DNA of 21,861 nucleotides from Candidatus Latescibacterota bacterium (GCA_018667995.1 JABIQT010000532.1:1-21861); one strand, 5' to 3'. Positions 9,751 to 18,195 are shown, counted from the stretch's first letter. Numbers and translations: made by a program. Notes: generated from the sequence alone by a model not told the origin.

Positions 9751-9992
9751 CACGGCAAACTCCCCAGCCAACAGCCCCCAACGCTCCCGATCAACAGTGA
9801 CAGGCGCCCATTAAACGCCCCTCACGACTGTTGGATGGAACAATGTTTCATTTGACCACTCCGTTAGTTATTCTTATCCCAGATAAAAACCCCCAAGATG
9901 TCCCCATGGTATGAACGTTTGCGTACCACATTTAAGCGGCTTGTCCTAGTGATTCATGGCAAATCCGCTATATAGATTCAGGAGACGTACAG
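9751..9992 (+). other. Intergenic leader of the dehydratase/activase operon
   Basis: 242 bases without a coding frame of note. The region should hold the promoter for the redox operon, but no pair of -35 and -10 boxes with proper spacing was found. TTGACC (9852-9857) is a candidate -35 without a good -10, and the AT-rich TATATAG at 9969-9975 is too close to the ribosome-binding site. GGAG at 9981-9984 is the ribosome-binding site of the next gene. Confidence 0.4.
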
Positions 9993-11777
9993 ATGTCATC
10001 AGATCATGATCTAAGTGAAGGGTTGTTAGCCATTGCGCCATCGGTCGAAGATACGGTGGACCCCATTCAGCAGAAACTGGCTGAAGAGAAAGCCAGGTTG
10101 ATGGCAGAGGCCGGCTTAGAGCAGAAGAAGTCCAATCACTTTAAGCGGCCCCAAGAAAACCCGTTCACTAAGGATCAACGATCGCACACGACTCTGCTCT
10201 TCGGAGGCCTGACCTGGAAACATGAGCATCTACTACACGGTGCTTTTGAGGGTTTAGGATACAAGTGCGAGTACGTACCTACACCCAATGTAGATGCGTT
10301 TCAGCTTGGAAAAGAATACGGCAACAACGGTCAGTGCAACCCGACATATTTTACGGTCGGAAATCTGGTTCAGTATCTTCAGGGACTCGAAGAGGCCGGG
10401 CAGACCAAAGAAGAAATCATAAATAACTACGTATTTCTCACCGCTGGAGCTTGTGGTCCGTGCCGTTTCGGTATGTACGAGGCGGAGTACCGTTTGGCGC
10501 TCCGTAATTCCGGTTTTGACGGATTCCGCGTACAATTATTTCAACAATCGGGCGGTATAGATCAGGCAGAACTTGAAGCCGGCCTTGATATGAATCTCGA
10601 CTTCTTCATGGGGATTCTCAATGCCTTGAATGTGGGTGACATGGTCACGGGCCTTGCCTATCAGATTCGACCGTACGAAGTGATACCCGGAGAGACGGAT
10701 CGGGTGCTTGAAGAGTCCATTGACTATCTGCACGACGTGATGAAAACAAAGAAGCGTTTCCAGGTTGGAGAGAGTAAATGGGCCGGACTGATCAAACCGT
10801 TTCCGGGTTTCGAAAATAATGCCAACTTCCTGGGTAAATTCCTAGATCAGCTTTTCAGCGACGATTATGTAGAAGCGCTCCACCACGTACGGGATAAATT
10901 CGATGCCATTGAAGTTGACCGGCTGCGCGCAAAACCGATCGTCAAGATAACAGGCGAATTCTGGGCGCAAACCACGGAGGGCGACGGTAACTTCAATATG
11001 TTCAAGTTCCTTGAAGGTGAAGGCGCCGAAGTCATGGTCGAACCCATAGGTACGTGGATTATTTATATGCTTCATCAGGCCAAGCAGGCCGCGAAGGATC
11101 GTAAGGGTGTTAAGGGCGGCGAGGAGTTTGCATCGTGGTCCAATCCAGCCAGGCGACTGAATCAGGAACTGAAATTCAAGCAGAAGATCGGAGCGATGAC
11201 CATTGCCGAGGGTATCTTCAACCGTGAGTACAATAGGTTGATTGAGGCCATGGGAGGTACGGTCCATCATCTGGCCGATCAATATGAGCTCCAGCGTCTG
11301 GGACATCCTTTCTACAACTCTCGCGCTGGTGGCGGAGAAGGCCATCTGGAAGTGGCGAAGAATATCTATTACAGCAACAAAGACCTTGCCCACATGGTGC
11401 TTTCGGTCAAGCCCTTTGGCTGCATGCCCTCCACACAAAGCGACGGCGCACAGGCTGCGGTAGTGGAACAGTACAAGGATATGATCTACCTGCCGATAGA
11501 GACATCCGGCGAGGGTGAGATCAATGCCCATAGTAGAGTACAGATGGCATTAGGCGAGGCAAAAGCCAAGACCAAGAACGAATTGAACGAGACACTGCAG
11601 GAAGCGGGTTTGACGATTCAGGACGTTCGCGCCTATATAGACGCGAACCCGGAGCTGAAGCGACCTGTATTTCACGTACCGGAATACAAAGGTAAAGTTG
11701 GTCTCGCATCACGCACGGTCAAATACGTAGCTGAGAGATTGAAAGACGAAGGTGCTTACAGCGAGGCCGCGGGATAG
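9993..11777 (+). CDS. 2-hydroxyacyl-CoA dehydratase/double-cubane-type reductase component (COG3581-like)
   Basis: 594 aa, cytoplasmic, with GGAG (9981-9984) 8 bases before the ATG. The sequence resembles the large catalytic partner of ASKHA activases, the superfamily of HgdAB/FldBC dehydratases and double-cubane-cluster proteins. Likely cluster cysteines are Cys115 in NNGQCNPTYF, Cys154 and Cys157 in AGACGPCRFGMYE, and Cys477 in KPFGCMPSTQSDG; Cys92 is another candidate. Known partners receive one electron at very low potential from an ATP-driven activase and reduce their substrate. The activase gene follows 70 bases downstream, so the two almost surely work together. In some clostridia this unit is fused to the activase as one very long protein; here it is separate. 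No CoA-transferase or fatty-acid gene lies nearby, so a hydroxyacyl-CoA substrate is not shown; small-molecule reduction by a double cubane is equally possible. Confidence 0.82.
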   Translation: MSSDHDLSEGLLAIAPSVEDTVDPIQQKLAEEKARLMAEAGLEQKKSNHFKRPQENPFTKDQRSHTTLLFGGLTWKHEHLLHGAFEGLGYKCEYVPTPNVDAFQLGKEYGNNGQCNPTYFTVGNLVQYLQGLEEAGQTKEEIINNYVFLTAGACGPCRFGMYEAEYRLALRNSGFDGFRVQLFQQSGGIDQAELEAGLDMNLDFFMGILNALNVGDMVTGLAYQIRPYEVIPGETDRVLEESIDYLHDVMKTKKRFQVGESKWAGLIKPFPGFENNANFLGKFLDQLFSDDYVEALHHVRDKFDAIEVDRLRAKPIVKITGEFWAQTTEGDGNFNMFKFLEGEGAEVMVEPIGTWIIYMLHQAKQAAKDRKGVKGGEEFASWSNPARRLNQELKFKQKIGAMTIAEGIFNREYNRLIEAMGGTVHHLADQYELQRLGHPFYNSRAGGGEGHLEVAKNIYYSNKDLAHMVLSVKPFGCMPSTQSDGAQAAVVEQYKDMIYLPIETSGEGEINAHSRVQMALGEAKAKTKNELNETLQEAGLTIQDVRAYIDANPELKRPVFHVPEYKGKVGLASRTVKYVAERLKDEGAYSEAAG

Positions 11778-11810
11778 TTCACATCCGATAGCATGGACGC
11801 TGACGATAAC

Positions 11811-11822
11811 GGGGTGAACCCC
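11811..11822 (+). other. Small GGGG-TGAA-CCCC hairpin in the operon spacer
   Basis: A 4-bp all-GC stem with a TGAA tetraloop lies between the dehydratase-type gene and the activase gene. There is no T run, so it is not a terminator. It could affect mRNA stability or the ratio of the two products. This may be coincidence. Confidence 0.3.
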
Positions 11823-11847
11823 ATGACTAAGCCTGAGAGGCGAATAA

Positions 11848-14800
11848 ATGAGTGAACAAGATCGTCGCATGATGGTTGGGCTGGACGTAGGATCAACGAC
11901 CGTAAAAGCGGTGGTAATCGATGCCCAGACCGATGAAATTCTCTGGCAGGATTATCAGAGACATGACACGAAGCAGCCGGAAAAAGTGCTGGAGTTCTTG
12001 AAACAGATTGAAGACAAGGTTGATCTGCCGCAGGACCAATATCGCGTTTTTATTACGGGTAGCGGTGGTTCGGGCATTGCACCGAGGATTGGCGCCAAAT
12101 TCGTTCAGGAAGTGAATGCGGTGGCCCTGGCCGTGGAGAAACTGTATCCGTCGGCTGGTTCCGTCATTGAACTCGGTGGTCAGGACGCGAAAATCATCAT
12201 TTTCAAGGAAGATCCGGAGACTGGTAAGAAGAAGAAAATCCCCAGCATGAATGACAAATGCGCCGGTGGCACGGGCGCAGTGATAGATAAAATCAACGCG
12301 AAATTGCGCATACCAGCCGATGAGTTATGTGAACTGGAGTACTTCGACATGAAGCTCCATCCTGTCGCCGGTAAATGTGGGGTTTTCGCCGAGACCGATA
12401 TCAATAGTCTCCAAAAGATGGGTGTGCCCAGAGATGAACTTATGGCATCGCTCTTCGAGGCTATTGTGGGTCAGAATCTCTCTGTATTGACGCGCGGCAA
12501 TACGCTTCGACCAGAAGTCCTCCTCTTGGGCGGACCAAACTGCTTTATCAAGGGCATGCGGGACGCCTGGCGGTATAACATCCCCAAAATGTGGGAGGAG
12601 CGTAACGTACAGCTTCCCGAGGGTGTTGACCCCATGGATCTCATCAAGACACCCGAGAATGCTCAGTATTTCGCGGCAATCGGTGCGGTCGAGTTCGGTA
12701 AGGATGAGAACGACGATATCGGGGTCTATCAGGGATACGAGAATCTAGAGTGGTACATCAACGAAGGACGTCTCGAAGAGAAGAAGAAGGCAGGTGGATT
12801 CGGCCTGAGCAAGACCGACCATGAATTAGTAGCCTTCAAAGAGAAGCAGAAGGGCGAGGCATTCGTCGAGGCCACTTTCAAGCCAGGTGAAGTCGTGGAG
12901 GGATTCGTTGGCCTGGACGGTGGCTCCACTTCTACGAAAGCCGTACTCCTTGACAAGAACAGGGACATACTGGTTAAGGCATACCAGCTTTCCAAAGGCA
13001 ATCCCATTGAAGACACCATGGAGATGTTCCAGGAGCTGCGCGATAAGGTGGAAGCTCAGGGCGCCACCCTGCAGGTCATGGGGGTCGGAACTACGGGGTA
13101 TGCCAAAGATATTCTGAAAGACGTACTGGCTGCCGATGTAGCGTTGGTAGAGACGGTAGCGCACACAGAAGCTGCTTTGCACTTTTATGAAGATGTGGAT
13201 GTGATCTGTGATGTGGGTGGTCAGGATATCAAGATCATGATCCTCAAGAATCGGCAGGTCAAGGACTTCAAATTGAATACCCAGTGTTCGGCAGGGAATG
13301 GCTACTTCCTGCAGAGCACCGCAGCCGATTTCGGCTTTGAAGTGACGGAGTACGCCGATGCGGCCTTCAATGCAAAATCGATGCCCATGTTCGGTTATGG
13401 GTGCGCTGTATTTATGCAATCCGATATTGTAGACTTTCAGCGCCAGGGATGGCAGCCCGAAGAAATCATGGCGGGCCTCGCCAATGTATTGCCAAAGAAT
13501 ATCTGGCTCTATGTATCACAGATTCCGAATCTGGCCGCGCTTGGTACCAACTTTGTACTTCAGGGCGGGACGCAGAACAACCTCGCGGCCGTAAAGGCTC
13601 AGGTGGATTTCATTGAGTCACGATTCAAGGGAAAACCGGAACAGCCGAACGTTATCGTCCATAAGCATTGTGGTGAAAGTGGAGCTATCGGTGCTGGAAT
13701 AGAAGCTGTACGGCTGTGGGAGAATGGTAAGGAAACCGAGTTTATCGGTTTGGATGCTGTGAAGTACATTACCTATGATACCCATCGTAGCGAAGGCACC
13801 CGGTGCTTCTTCTGCAAGAATAAATGTCTCAGGACGTTTATCGATGTCAAAGTCTCTGAGAGTGATGAAATCGATGAAGCCAAGAAGAAGTCGAAAGTGC
13901 CTCTCGTAGCTGGACACAAGCGCTTGATTGTGGGCAATTCCTGTGAAAAAGGCCTGGTCGAAGATGTAGAAGACATGCGCGAGATCAAGAAGGGCTTGGA
14001 CGAGGTCATGGGAGCGAACATCAATCTTGTGGAGATCTCGGCCAAAAAAGTCTTCAAGTCTTTCAAGCCTGAAATTGTCGCGGATCAGCCTCCCAAGCCT
14101 AAGCTGGGTATCATGATGGAGAAGACACGACAGCGCAAGACGGCTATGGAGCAGAGAGCAAACATCCGCATCGGTATGCCCAGAGTACTGAATATGTACT
14201 CCCAAACGCCGCTCTTTACCGCGTATTTTGAGAGTCTCGGAGTTAGCCGGAAGAACCTCGTGTTTTCCGACTTTACGAATGAAAAACTCTATAAAGAAGG
14301 CGCCAAACGCGGTGCAATTGACCCGTGTTTTCCGAGCAAGCTAGCCATTCCGCACATTCATAATCTACTGCACGTGCATCATAAGAAGAAGCCTCTGGAC
14401 ATCATCTTCTTTCCGATGATTGACTGCCTGACAGGTCCGCTTGTTAACACACAGGCACGTCGTTCATGCCCCACGGTGGCGACAACCCCAGAGGCAGCCA
14501 AGGCGGCGTTCACCAAGGAAAGCAATCTCTTTGAGGAATTGGGGATTGTCTATCTGGATACATTCATAAATACCAGCGAATATAGGCACTTTGAACGCCA
14601 GATGTACGATCAGTTCAAGGACCATCTCGGACTGTCTTGGGAAGAGAATCAACGGGCTGTGGTAGAATCGTTCAAAGCACTGAACGCCTACAACGAATTT
14701 CTACTCCGGTCCGGCCGCGAGGTGATCGACCAACTGGAAGCGGAAGATAAGCTAGGTATTGTGATGCTCGGTAGACCTTATCACAACGATCCCGGCTGTA

Positions 14801-15402
14801 ACCACGAAATACTCGAGGAATTCCAGAAGATCGGATACCCCGTCTTCACCATGGATTCTTTGCCCATAGACGAAGATATCCTGACGCGTCTCTGGCAGGT
14901 TGACTACGACGCCTACGTCGAAGAGCATGGAAAAGAGCCTATCAACAAGGCAACGGGGGAAGTGCTCTCCGTAGCCGAATTTGCTCTTGATGTAGAAGAC
15001 GTATGGAAGAACTCGTATAGCGAGAATACTACGCGAAAAGTATGGGCTGCGAAATTCACCGCACGTCATCCGAACCTTGTTGCTCTGGAGATGTCGAGCT
15101 TCAAGTGCGGCCATGATGCGCCTACCTACACGGTCATTGAGGAGATCATCGAGCGGTCGGGTACGCCGTACTTCTCGTTCAAGGATATAGATGAGAACAA
15201 ACCCACTGGATCCATTCGTATCCGGGTGGAGACCATCGCCTATTTCCTCAAGCGTTATCGTGAAGACATGGTACATAATAATATGAAACGTAAAGAAATC
15301 GACCAGAAACTCCAGGAACTGGAACAACAGCTCCGCTCTGAGCAAGGTGCGTACGAGTATGAAGAGGGCGTGGCGGCTGCAGGTGGCGGGGGTGGCGGTT
15401 AG
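11848..15402 (+). CDS. Two-ASKHA-domain acyl-CoA dehydratase activase with DUF2229-type C-terminal region
   Basis: 1184 aa, with GAGAGG (11835-11840) before the ATG. Two BcrAD/BadFG ASKHA ATPase domains stand in tandem. Domain 1 (about 8-290) starts with GLDVGSTTVKAVV; domain 2 (about 351-640) starts with GLDGGSTSTKAVL. Each has its own pair of cluster cysteines: Cys138 (NDKCAGGTG) with Cys177 (KCGVFAETD), and Cys480 (TQCSAGNG) with Cys519 (GCAVFMQSD). Both pairs are 39 residues apart, as in HgdC, whose homodimer holds one [4Fe-4S] with two cysteines per subunit. A CFFCKNKC motif (653-660) and Cys699 may bind a further metal. Residues about 780-1130 match the DUF2229 (COG3580) region, with Cys827, 860, 874, 984 and 1087. 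The tail is acidic and ends AAAGGGGGG. Role: couples ATP hydrolysis to electron transfer to the upstream partner. Confidence 0.9.
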   Translation: MSEQDRRMMVGLDVGSTTVKAVVIDAQTDEILWQDYQRHDTKQPEKVLEFLKQIEDKVDLPQDQYRVFITGSGGSGIAPRIGAKFVQEVNAVALAVEKLYPSAGSVIELGGQDAKIIIFKEDPETGKKKKIPSMNDKCAGGTGAVIDKINAKLRIPADELCELEYFDMKLHPVAGKCGVFAETDINSLQKMGVPRDELMASLFEAIVGQNLSVLTRGNTLRPEVLLLGGPNCFIKGMRDAWRYNIPKMWEERNVQLPEGVDPMDLIKTPENAQYFAAIGAVEFGKDENDDIGVYQGYENLEWYINEGRLEEKKKAGGFGLSKTDHELVAFKEKQKGEAFVEATFKPGEVVEGFVGLDGGSTSTKAVLLDKNRDILVKAYQLSKGNPIEDTMEMFQELRDKVEAQGATLQVMGVGTTGYAKDILKDVLAADVALVETVAHTEAALHFYEDVDVICDVGGQDIKIMILKNRQVKDFKLNTQCSAGNGYFLQSTAADFGFEVTEYADAAFNAKSMPMFGYGCAVFMQSDIVDFQRQGWQPEEIMAGLANVLPKNIWLYVSQIPNLAALGTNFVLQGGTQNNLAAVKAQVDFIESRFKGKPEQPNVIVHKHCGESGAIGAGIEAVRLWENGKETEFIGLDAVKYITYDTHRSEGTRCFFCKNKCLRTFIDVKVSESDEIDEAKKKSKVPLVAGHKRLIVGNSCEKGLVEDVEDMREIKKGLDEVMGANINLVEISAKKVFKSFKPEIVADQPPKPKLGIMMEKTRQRKTAMEQRANIRIGMPRVLNMYSQTPLFTAYFESLGVSRKNLVFSDFTNEKLYKEGAKRGAIDPCFPSKLAIPHIHNLLHVHHKKKPLDIIFFPMIDCLTGPLVNTQARRSCPTVATTPEAAKAAFTKESNLFEELGIVYLDTFINTSEYRHFERQMYDQFKDHLGLSWEENQRAVVESFKALNAYNEFLLRSGREVIDQLEAEDKLGIVMLGRPYHNDPGCNHEILEEFQKIGYPVFTMDSLPIDEDILTRLWQVDYDAYVEEHGKEPINKATGEVLSVAEFALDVEDVWKNSYSENTTRKVWAAKFTARHPNLVALEMSSFKCGHDAPTYTVIEEIIERSGTPYFSFKDIDENKPTGSIRIRVETIAYFLKRYREDMVHNNMKRKEIDQKLQELEQQLRSEQGAYEYEEGVAAAGGGGGG

Positions 15403-15451
15403 TTCGCAAGTCAACGTTATTCAGGCTGGCATTAAATCCGGAAAGTGAAAG

Positions 15452-15733
15452 ATGCTCGAAACCAACAAAGTTATGTTTGAGATCTACCGGGAGAAAATGA
15501 CCGGAGAATACCGTGTCGTTTACTTCACCGAGTTGAACGATCATACGCGGGACAAAGAGATCGATAAGGCGCTTGCAGGCGATCATTTCTACGACGGATT
15601 TATCAAAGAGTTCAAGAAGGATGATGCCAAACAGTTGATCGAAGGCATTCTTGACAGGCTGAACAATGGTGAGTCAATAGAGTCGGAAGACTTGGAGATA
15701 GCGCTTGGAGATCATATCCCAGCGATTGTATAG
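15452..15733 (+). CDS. Small uncharacterised protein in the redox operon
   Basis: 93 aa, not recognised. It is charged, with no Cys, signal peptide or membrane segment. The N-terminal half looks beta-rich (MFEIYREKMTGEYRVVYFT) and the C-terminal half helical (DDAKQLIEGILDRLNNGE), ending in the hydrophobic HIPAIV. It begins 49 bases after the activase gene, and its stop codon lies inside the ribosome-binding site of the next gene (TAGGAG, 15731-15736), so it is translationally tied to the DUF1858 protein. GGAAAG at 15440-15445 is its own weak ribosome-binding site. Position suggests an accessory or docking subunit of the activase system. That is inference from context only. Confidence 0.7.
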   Translation: MLETNKVMFEIYREKMTGEYRVVYFTELNDHTRDKEIDKALAGDHFYDGFIKEFKKDDAKQLIEGILDRLNNGESIESEDLEIALGDHIPAIV

Positions 15734-15747
15734 GAGCTTCCATTAGT

Positions 15748-16215
15748 ATGGGAATTGCTGAGATTATTGCTGCTATAGCGTTGCTAATAGCAGGAGTTGG
15801 CTGGCTCAAAGTCGTGAAATTGCAGAAGGCCGTCGTCGATTCTAACGAGGAAATGACCTCGTTGCGGAGTCACGTGACAGCCTCTGCAAATATCGTTGAG
15901 CAGAAGATAGAAGAAGTGCGACGGACTGCGGCCAAACGCGTCACCACAGGGTCGAGCCGATTTCATGCCGATATGACGGTGGCGGAGGTCCTCGATTTTC
16001 ATCCGGATGCAGCTTCCGTTATGGCGAACTTTCATCTGGGTGGATGTTCCAGCTGTGCGATCAGCGATCATCACGTTCTGGGCCCCGCATGCGAGTCCTA
16101 TGATATAGACACTGATGCTCTGTTGGCCGCCCTCAATGGACTTCTTGAAGGCGGCCCCATTCCGGCTACGCAGCCCCGCGGTGAGAGTTTGTTGCAGATT
16201 GACGCCGACGTATAG
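15748..16215 (+). CDS. Membrane-anchored DUF1858-type redox-disulfide protein
   Basis: 155 aa. Residues 4-22 form one hydrophobic segment (EIIAAIALLIAGVGWL). Residues about 25-65 are a charged helix of coiled-coil type. Residues about 70-135 match the DUF1858 / hybrid-cluster-protein-associated redox disulfide domain: MTVAEVLDFHP, then FHLGGCSSCAISD with Cys100 and Cys103, then a helix ending in LLAALNGLLEG. Cys115 is a third cysteine. The short N-terminus suggests an N-out or tail-like anchor; topology is uncertain. AGGAG (15732-15736) overlaps the stop of the preceding gene, showing coupling. Family knowledge says the CxxC is redox active or binds metal. Inference: it could link the operon's electron-transfer pair to the membrane or to a thiol pool. 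It has a cysteine-free counterpart at 18592-19071. Confidence 0.85.
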   Translation: MGIAEIIAAIALLIAGVGWLKVVKLQKAVVDSNEEMTSLRSHVTASANIVEQKIEEVRRTAAKRVTTGSSRFHADMTVAEVLDFHPDAASVMANFHLGGCSSCAISDHHVLGPACESYDIDTDALLAALNGLLEGGPIPATQPRGESLLQIDADV

Positions 16216-16237
16216 CTACAGTTGAAAATCCAATGAC

Positions 16238-16276
16238 ACAAAGCCGGAGGCGTGTTCTACATGCCTGCGGCTTTGT
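16238..16276 (+). terminator. Long hairpin after the redox operon, probable terminator without a strong T run
   Basis: The left arm, 16238-16251, and right arm, 16263-16276, pair at 13 of 14 positions (one G-G mismatch) around an 11-nt loop. It lies 22 bases after the DUF1858 gene. The following bases TCTATTGT are only moderately T-rich, so termination may be partial, with some read-through into the next group. Confidence 0.55.
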
Positions 16277-16398
16277 CTATTGTGGAAAACTGGTACCCCG
16301 CCGTGAGATTACTCATGCTGATTGAGCCGTGTCTATCACCAATTCTGGCATGCGGGTGGTCTCGTCAGGGCCCTAATGATTCGCAGAGCTTCTGAAGT

Positions 16399-17052
16399 AT
16401 GGCAACCCGCATCCTTGGCAGGGCTTGCATGGATCCACTACCCTCTAAATACCGTGAAGTCCTGCTCCTTGTGGAACAGGAATTTAGCAGGAACGTCGAT
16501 CTGCATGGTGATAGGATGCAGTGCGGCCGTGGGTGCTCTTCTTGTTGCAGTCAGATGTTTCGCATAACCATGCTTGACTCATTTGTTATATCGGCGGCTA
16601 TCAACAAAATGGATGAGGAGTCCCGCGCCGCACTGCGGAAACGTGCACAAGACTACCGGCAGGAGCGTCAACGCCTTTTGGACGAACGGGCACACGAAAC
16701 CGATCTTCCTGACGATAGCGAGATACCTACGCATGGTCTTCGTCTGCCCTGTCCCGCATTGATAGATGGGGCTTGTGGTATTTACGACGCGCGACCCGTT
16801 GTCTGTAGAAAATGGGGAATTCCACTATTCGATCCCGATCAACCTGACCGTCTTCAGGCCTGCGAATTGAATTTTCCACCTGGCACTTCCATCGAAGACG
16901 AGGAACTGGATGAACTGCTCTTGCGTCAGTCGAGCATCCACGAACTTTGGCAGGCCGCGAAACATGAATTCAGAGCTCGGAGAAAACCCCAGCAAATGGC
17001 CACCACCATAGCAGAGGCCATGTTGGCGGACCATGAGGAGATGTTGACATAG
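16399..17052 (+). CDS. YkgJ-type CxxCxxCC cysteine-cluster protein
   Basis: 217 aa, soluble, no signal peptide. The family motif is clear: CGRGCSSCC gives Cys42, Cys46, Cys49 and Cys50, followed by CPALIDGACGIYDARPVVCRKWG with Cys118, Cys126 and Cys136. Cys155 follows. The x3 spacing of the first pair differs slightly from the usual x2. Members (Pfam CxxCxxCC) are predicted to chelate zinc or iron; a few act in flagellin N-methylation or metal handling, but most have no proven role. The middle is a long charged helix. No good Shine-Dalgarno precedes the ATG at 16399; an ATG at 16429 with GCAGGG in front is a plausible alternative and would shorten it by 10 residues. Its stop is 1 base from the next start. 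Inference: metal-cluster accessory factor for the adjacent redox genes. Confidence 0.82.
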   Translation: MATRILGRACMDPLPSKYREVLLLVEQEFSRNVDLHGDRMQCGRGCSSCCSQMFRITMLDSFVISAAINKMDEESRAALRKRAQDYRQERQRLLDERAHETDLPDDSEIPTHGLRLPCPALIDGACGIYDARPVVCRKWGIPLFDPDQPDRLQACELNFPPGTSIEDEELDELLLRQSSIHELWQAAKHEFRARRKPQQMATTIAEAMLADHEEMLT

Positions 17053-17053
17053 T

Positions 17054-17482
17054 ATGGCTACTCATGAAATGCATATGAGAATCGATAGAAGTGTTCCGAA
17101 AAAAAGGCTCCCGGGATTTCCACGTTTCATCAGCTGGGATGATGCAGACACGATGACGACCGGGGAAGGGCAGATAGCCGTCCAAGTGACCATGGAGGAA
17201 GATCTCATCAGTATATCGCCACGTTGGGAGGATACCTATGATTATGGTGTATCGACGGAGGCGGATGACGAGGGCAATCCCATATTCTCGGACTATCCCC
17301 AGGGGCAGATATCTGGCGATAACGGTGTACTTGTTTGCGACTTGGAGCCTGGTAAGAATTTCATTCTTTTCGAACGAACCGGAGGTATGGTTCGTGACTA
17401 CAGAAATGGCGCAGTGGTTCCAGCATCCATAGTATGGAGTAAAGCCAAAGTTTCCGGCTATCTGATTGTGGAAGTGGCTTAA
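17054..17482 (+). CDS. Uncharacterised beta-rich protein
   Basis: 142 aa, not recognised. The N-terminus has several Met and His residues, then a basic patch (VPKKRLPGFPRF). The rest alternates hydrophobic and polar residues as in a beta-sandwich, with acidic stretches (DYGVSTEADDEGNP) and a hydrophobic end (SGYLIVEVA). There is one Cys, no signal peptide and no membrane segment. The start codon follows the previous stop after one base, so it is almost certainly cotranslated with the cysteine-cluster protein. A GAGGAG at 17035-17040 is rather far from this ATG (13 bases); a later in-frame ATG at 17075 is possible. Function unknown. Confidence 0.65.
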   Translation: MATHEMHMRIDRSVPKKRLPGFPRFISWDDADTMTTGEGQIAVQVTMEEDLISISPRWEDTYDYGVSTEADDEGNPIFSDYPQGQISGDNGVLVCDLEPGKNFILFERTGGMVRDYRNGAVVPASIVWSKAKVSGYLIVEVA

Positions 17483-17585
17483 TTCAATGCAATCGGAAAC
17501 ATCTGCGACATCAGATCTGTAATGACAGTTATTCCACGATCAATTTGGCACCGATAACTATTGATTGCCCGAAAGAGGATGTAGT

Positions 17586-18194
17586 ATGCTGTTAGATGTG
17601 GAACAATCCCTAACTCGCTCTCAGTATCTGGGATGCCTGCACGCGTTCATAGGCCAATTTCAGACTGAGATCTACATGCTCCGGAGTTTGGCGATTCGCC
17701 TTCGCGGTCACACACGCCAAGAAGTTTTCGGATGGGCTGCTTCCCTCGACGAAACACGCTACCGTGCTTCTTTAATGCTCGACAGGTGGCGGTACTTCAA
17801 CGAGACGGCCTCCGAACGTGTTCTGGAATCCGCCACGGAGACCGCACAGTTCTCCCCAGATCCTACTATCGATCACGAGTCTCATGTTTGTGCCGAACTG
17901 ATGGACATGCTGAGCCGGACAAATATGTTTATTGATTCTCTGGAGGATTTCTCTCCGGATGACGTCCGTATGATAGGGGAGATGGTCGAAGCTTTGGACC
18001 GGGAGATTCAACAGGACCGTGAGCATATATCAAGGATAGCTCTGGAATTGGAAGAGGCTGCTGGCGTTACTGTGACACCGGATGACGAGACCGGATTGCT
18101 GATGATAGACGAGCCCACTGCTATCGCTAATTCTGCTCAGCAGTTCGCCGAAGCACGCGAACAATTTGCTGAACATCTCCGGACGGGTTGTTGA
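17586..18194 (+). CDS. Uncharacterised helical protein
   Basis: 202 aa with an excellent AGAGGA (17574-17579) 6 bases before the ATG. An upstream in-frame TTG at 17565 would add seven residues but lacks such a site and is rejected. The protein is mostly alpha-helical with many charged residues, in the style of a four-helix bundle, but no ferritin-type EXXH motif is seen. Hydrophobic positions and a QTEIYMLRSLAIRLRGHT stretch suggest a helical bundle. Near the C-terminus, DDETGLLMIDEP (166-177) resembles the tail peptide of the cysteine-free DUF1858 protein at 18592. It ends in Cys. The next ATG follows its stop after one base, so the two are coupled. Function unknown. Confidence 0.7.
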   Translation: MLLDVEQSLTRSQYLGCLHAFIGQFQTEIYMLRSLAIRLRGHTRQEVFGWAASLDETRYRASLMLDRWRYFNETASERVLESATETAQFSPDPTIDHESHVCAELMDMLSRTNMFIDSLEDFSPDDVRMIGEMVEALDREIQQDREHISRIALELEEAAGVTVTPDDETGLLMIDEPTAIANSAQQFAEAREQFAEHLRTGC

Positions 18195-18195
18195 A

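Noticed and set aside
9941-9975. TTGTCC with TATATA as a promoter for the redox operon
   Set aside because: Spacing is about 20-22 bases and the start point would fall on the ribosome-binding site.
10842-11531. 229-aa antisense open frame inside the dehydratase-type gene
   Set aside because: It overlaps a clearly real gene over its whole length; a by-product of the codon use on the other strand.
12826-13419. 197-aa antisense open frame inside the activase gene
   Set aside because: Fully covered by ASKHA domain 2; no start signal.
9993-15402. Classical 2-hydroxyglutaryl-CoA or benzoyl-CoA pathway operon
   Set aside because: No CoA-transferase, second dehydratase subunit, ferredoxin or ring-degradation gene nearby, and the domain layout differs from HgdABC and BcrABCD.
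17565-17585. TTG start adding seven residues to the helical protein
   Set aside because: The ATG at 17586 has AGAGGA at the proper distance; the TTG has none.
18166-18195. TTG start adding ten residues to the TPR protein
   Set aside because: It overlaps the upstream coding region; ATG 18196 directly follows the upstream stop, as for other coupled genes here.
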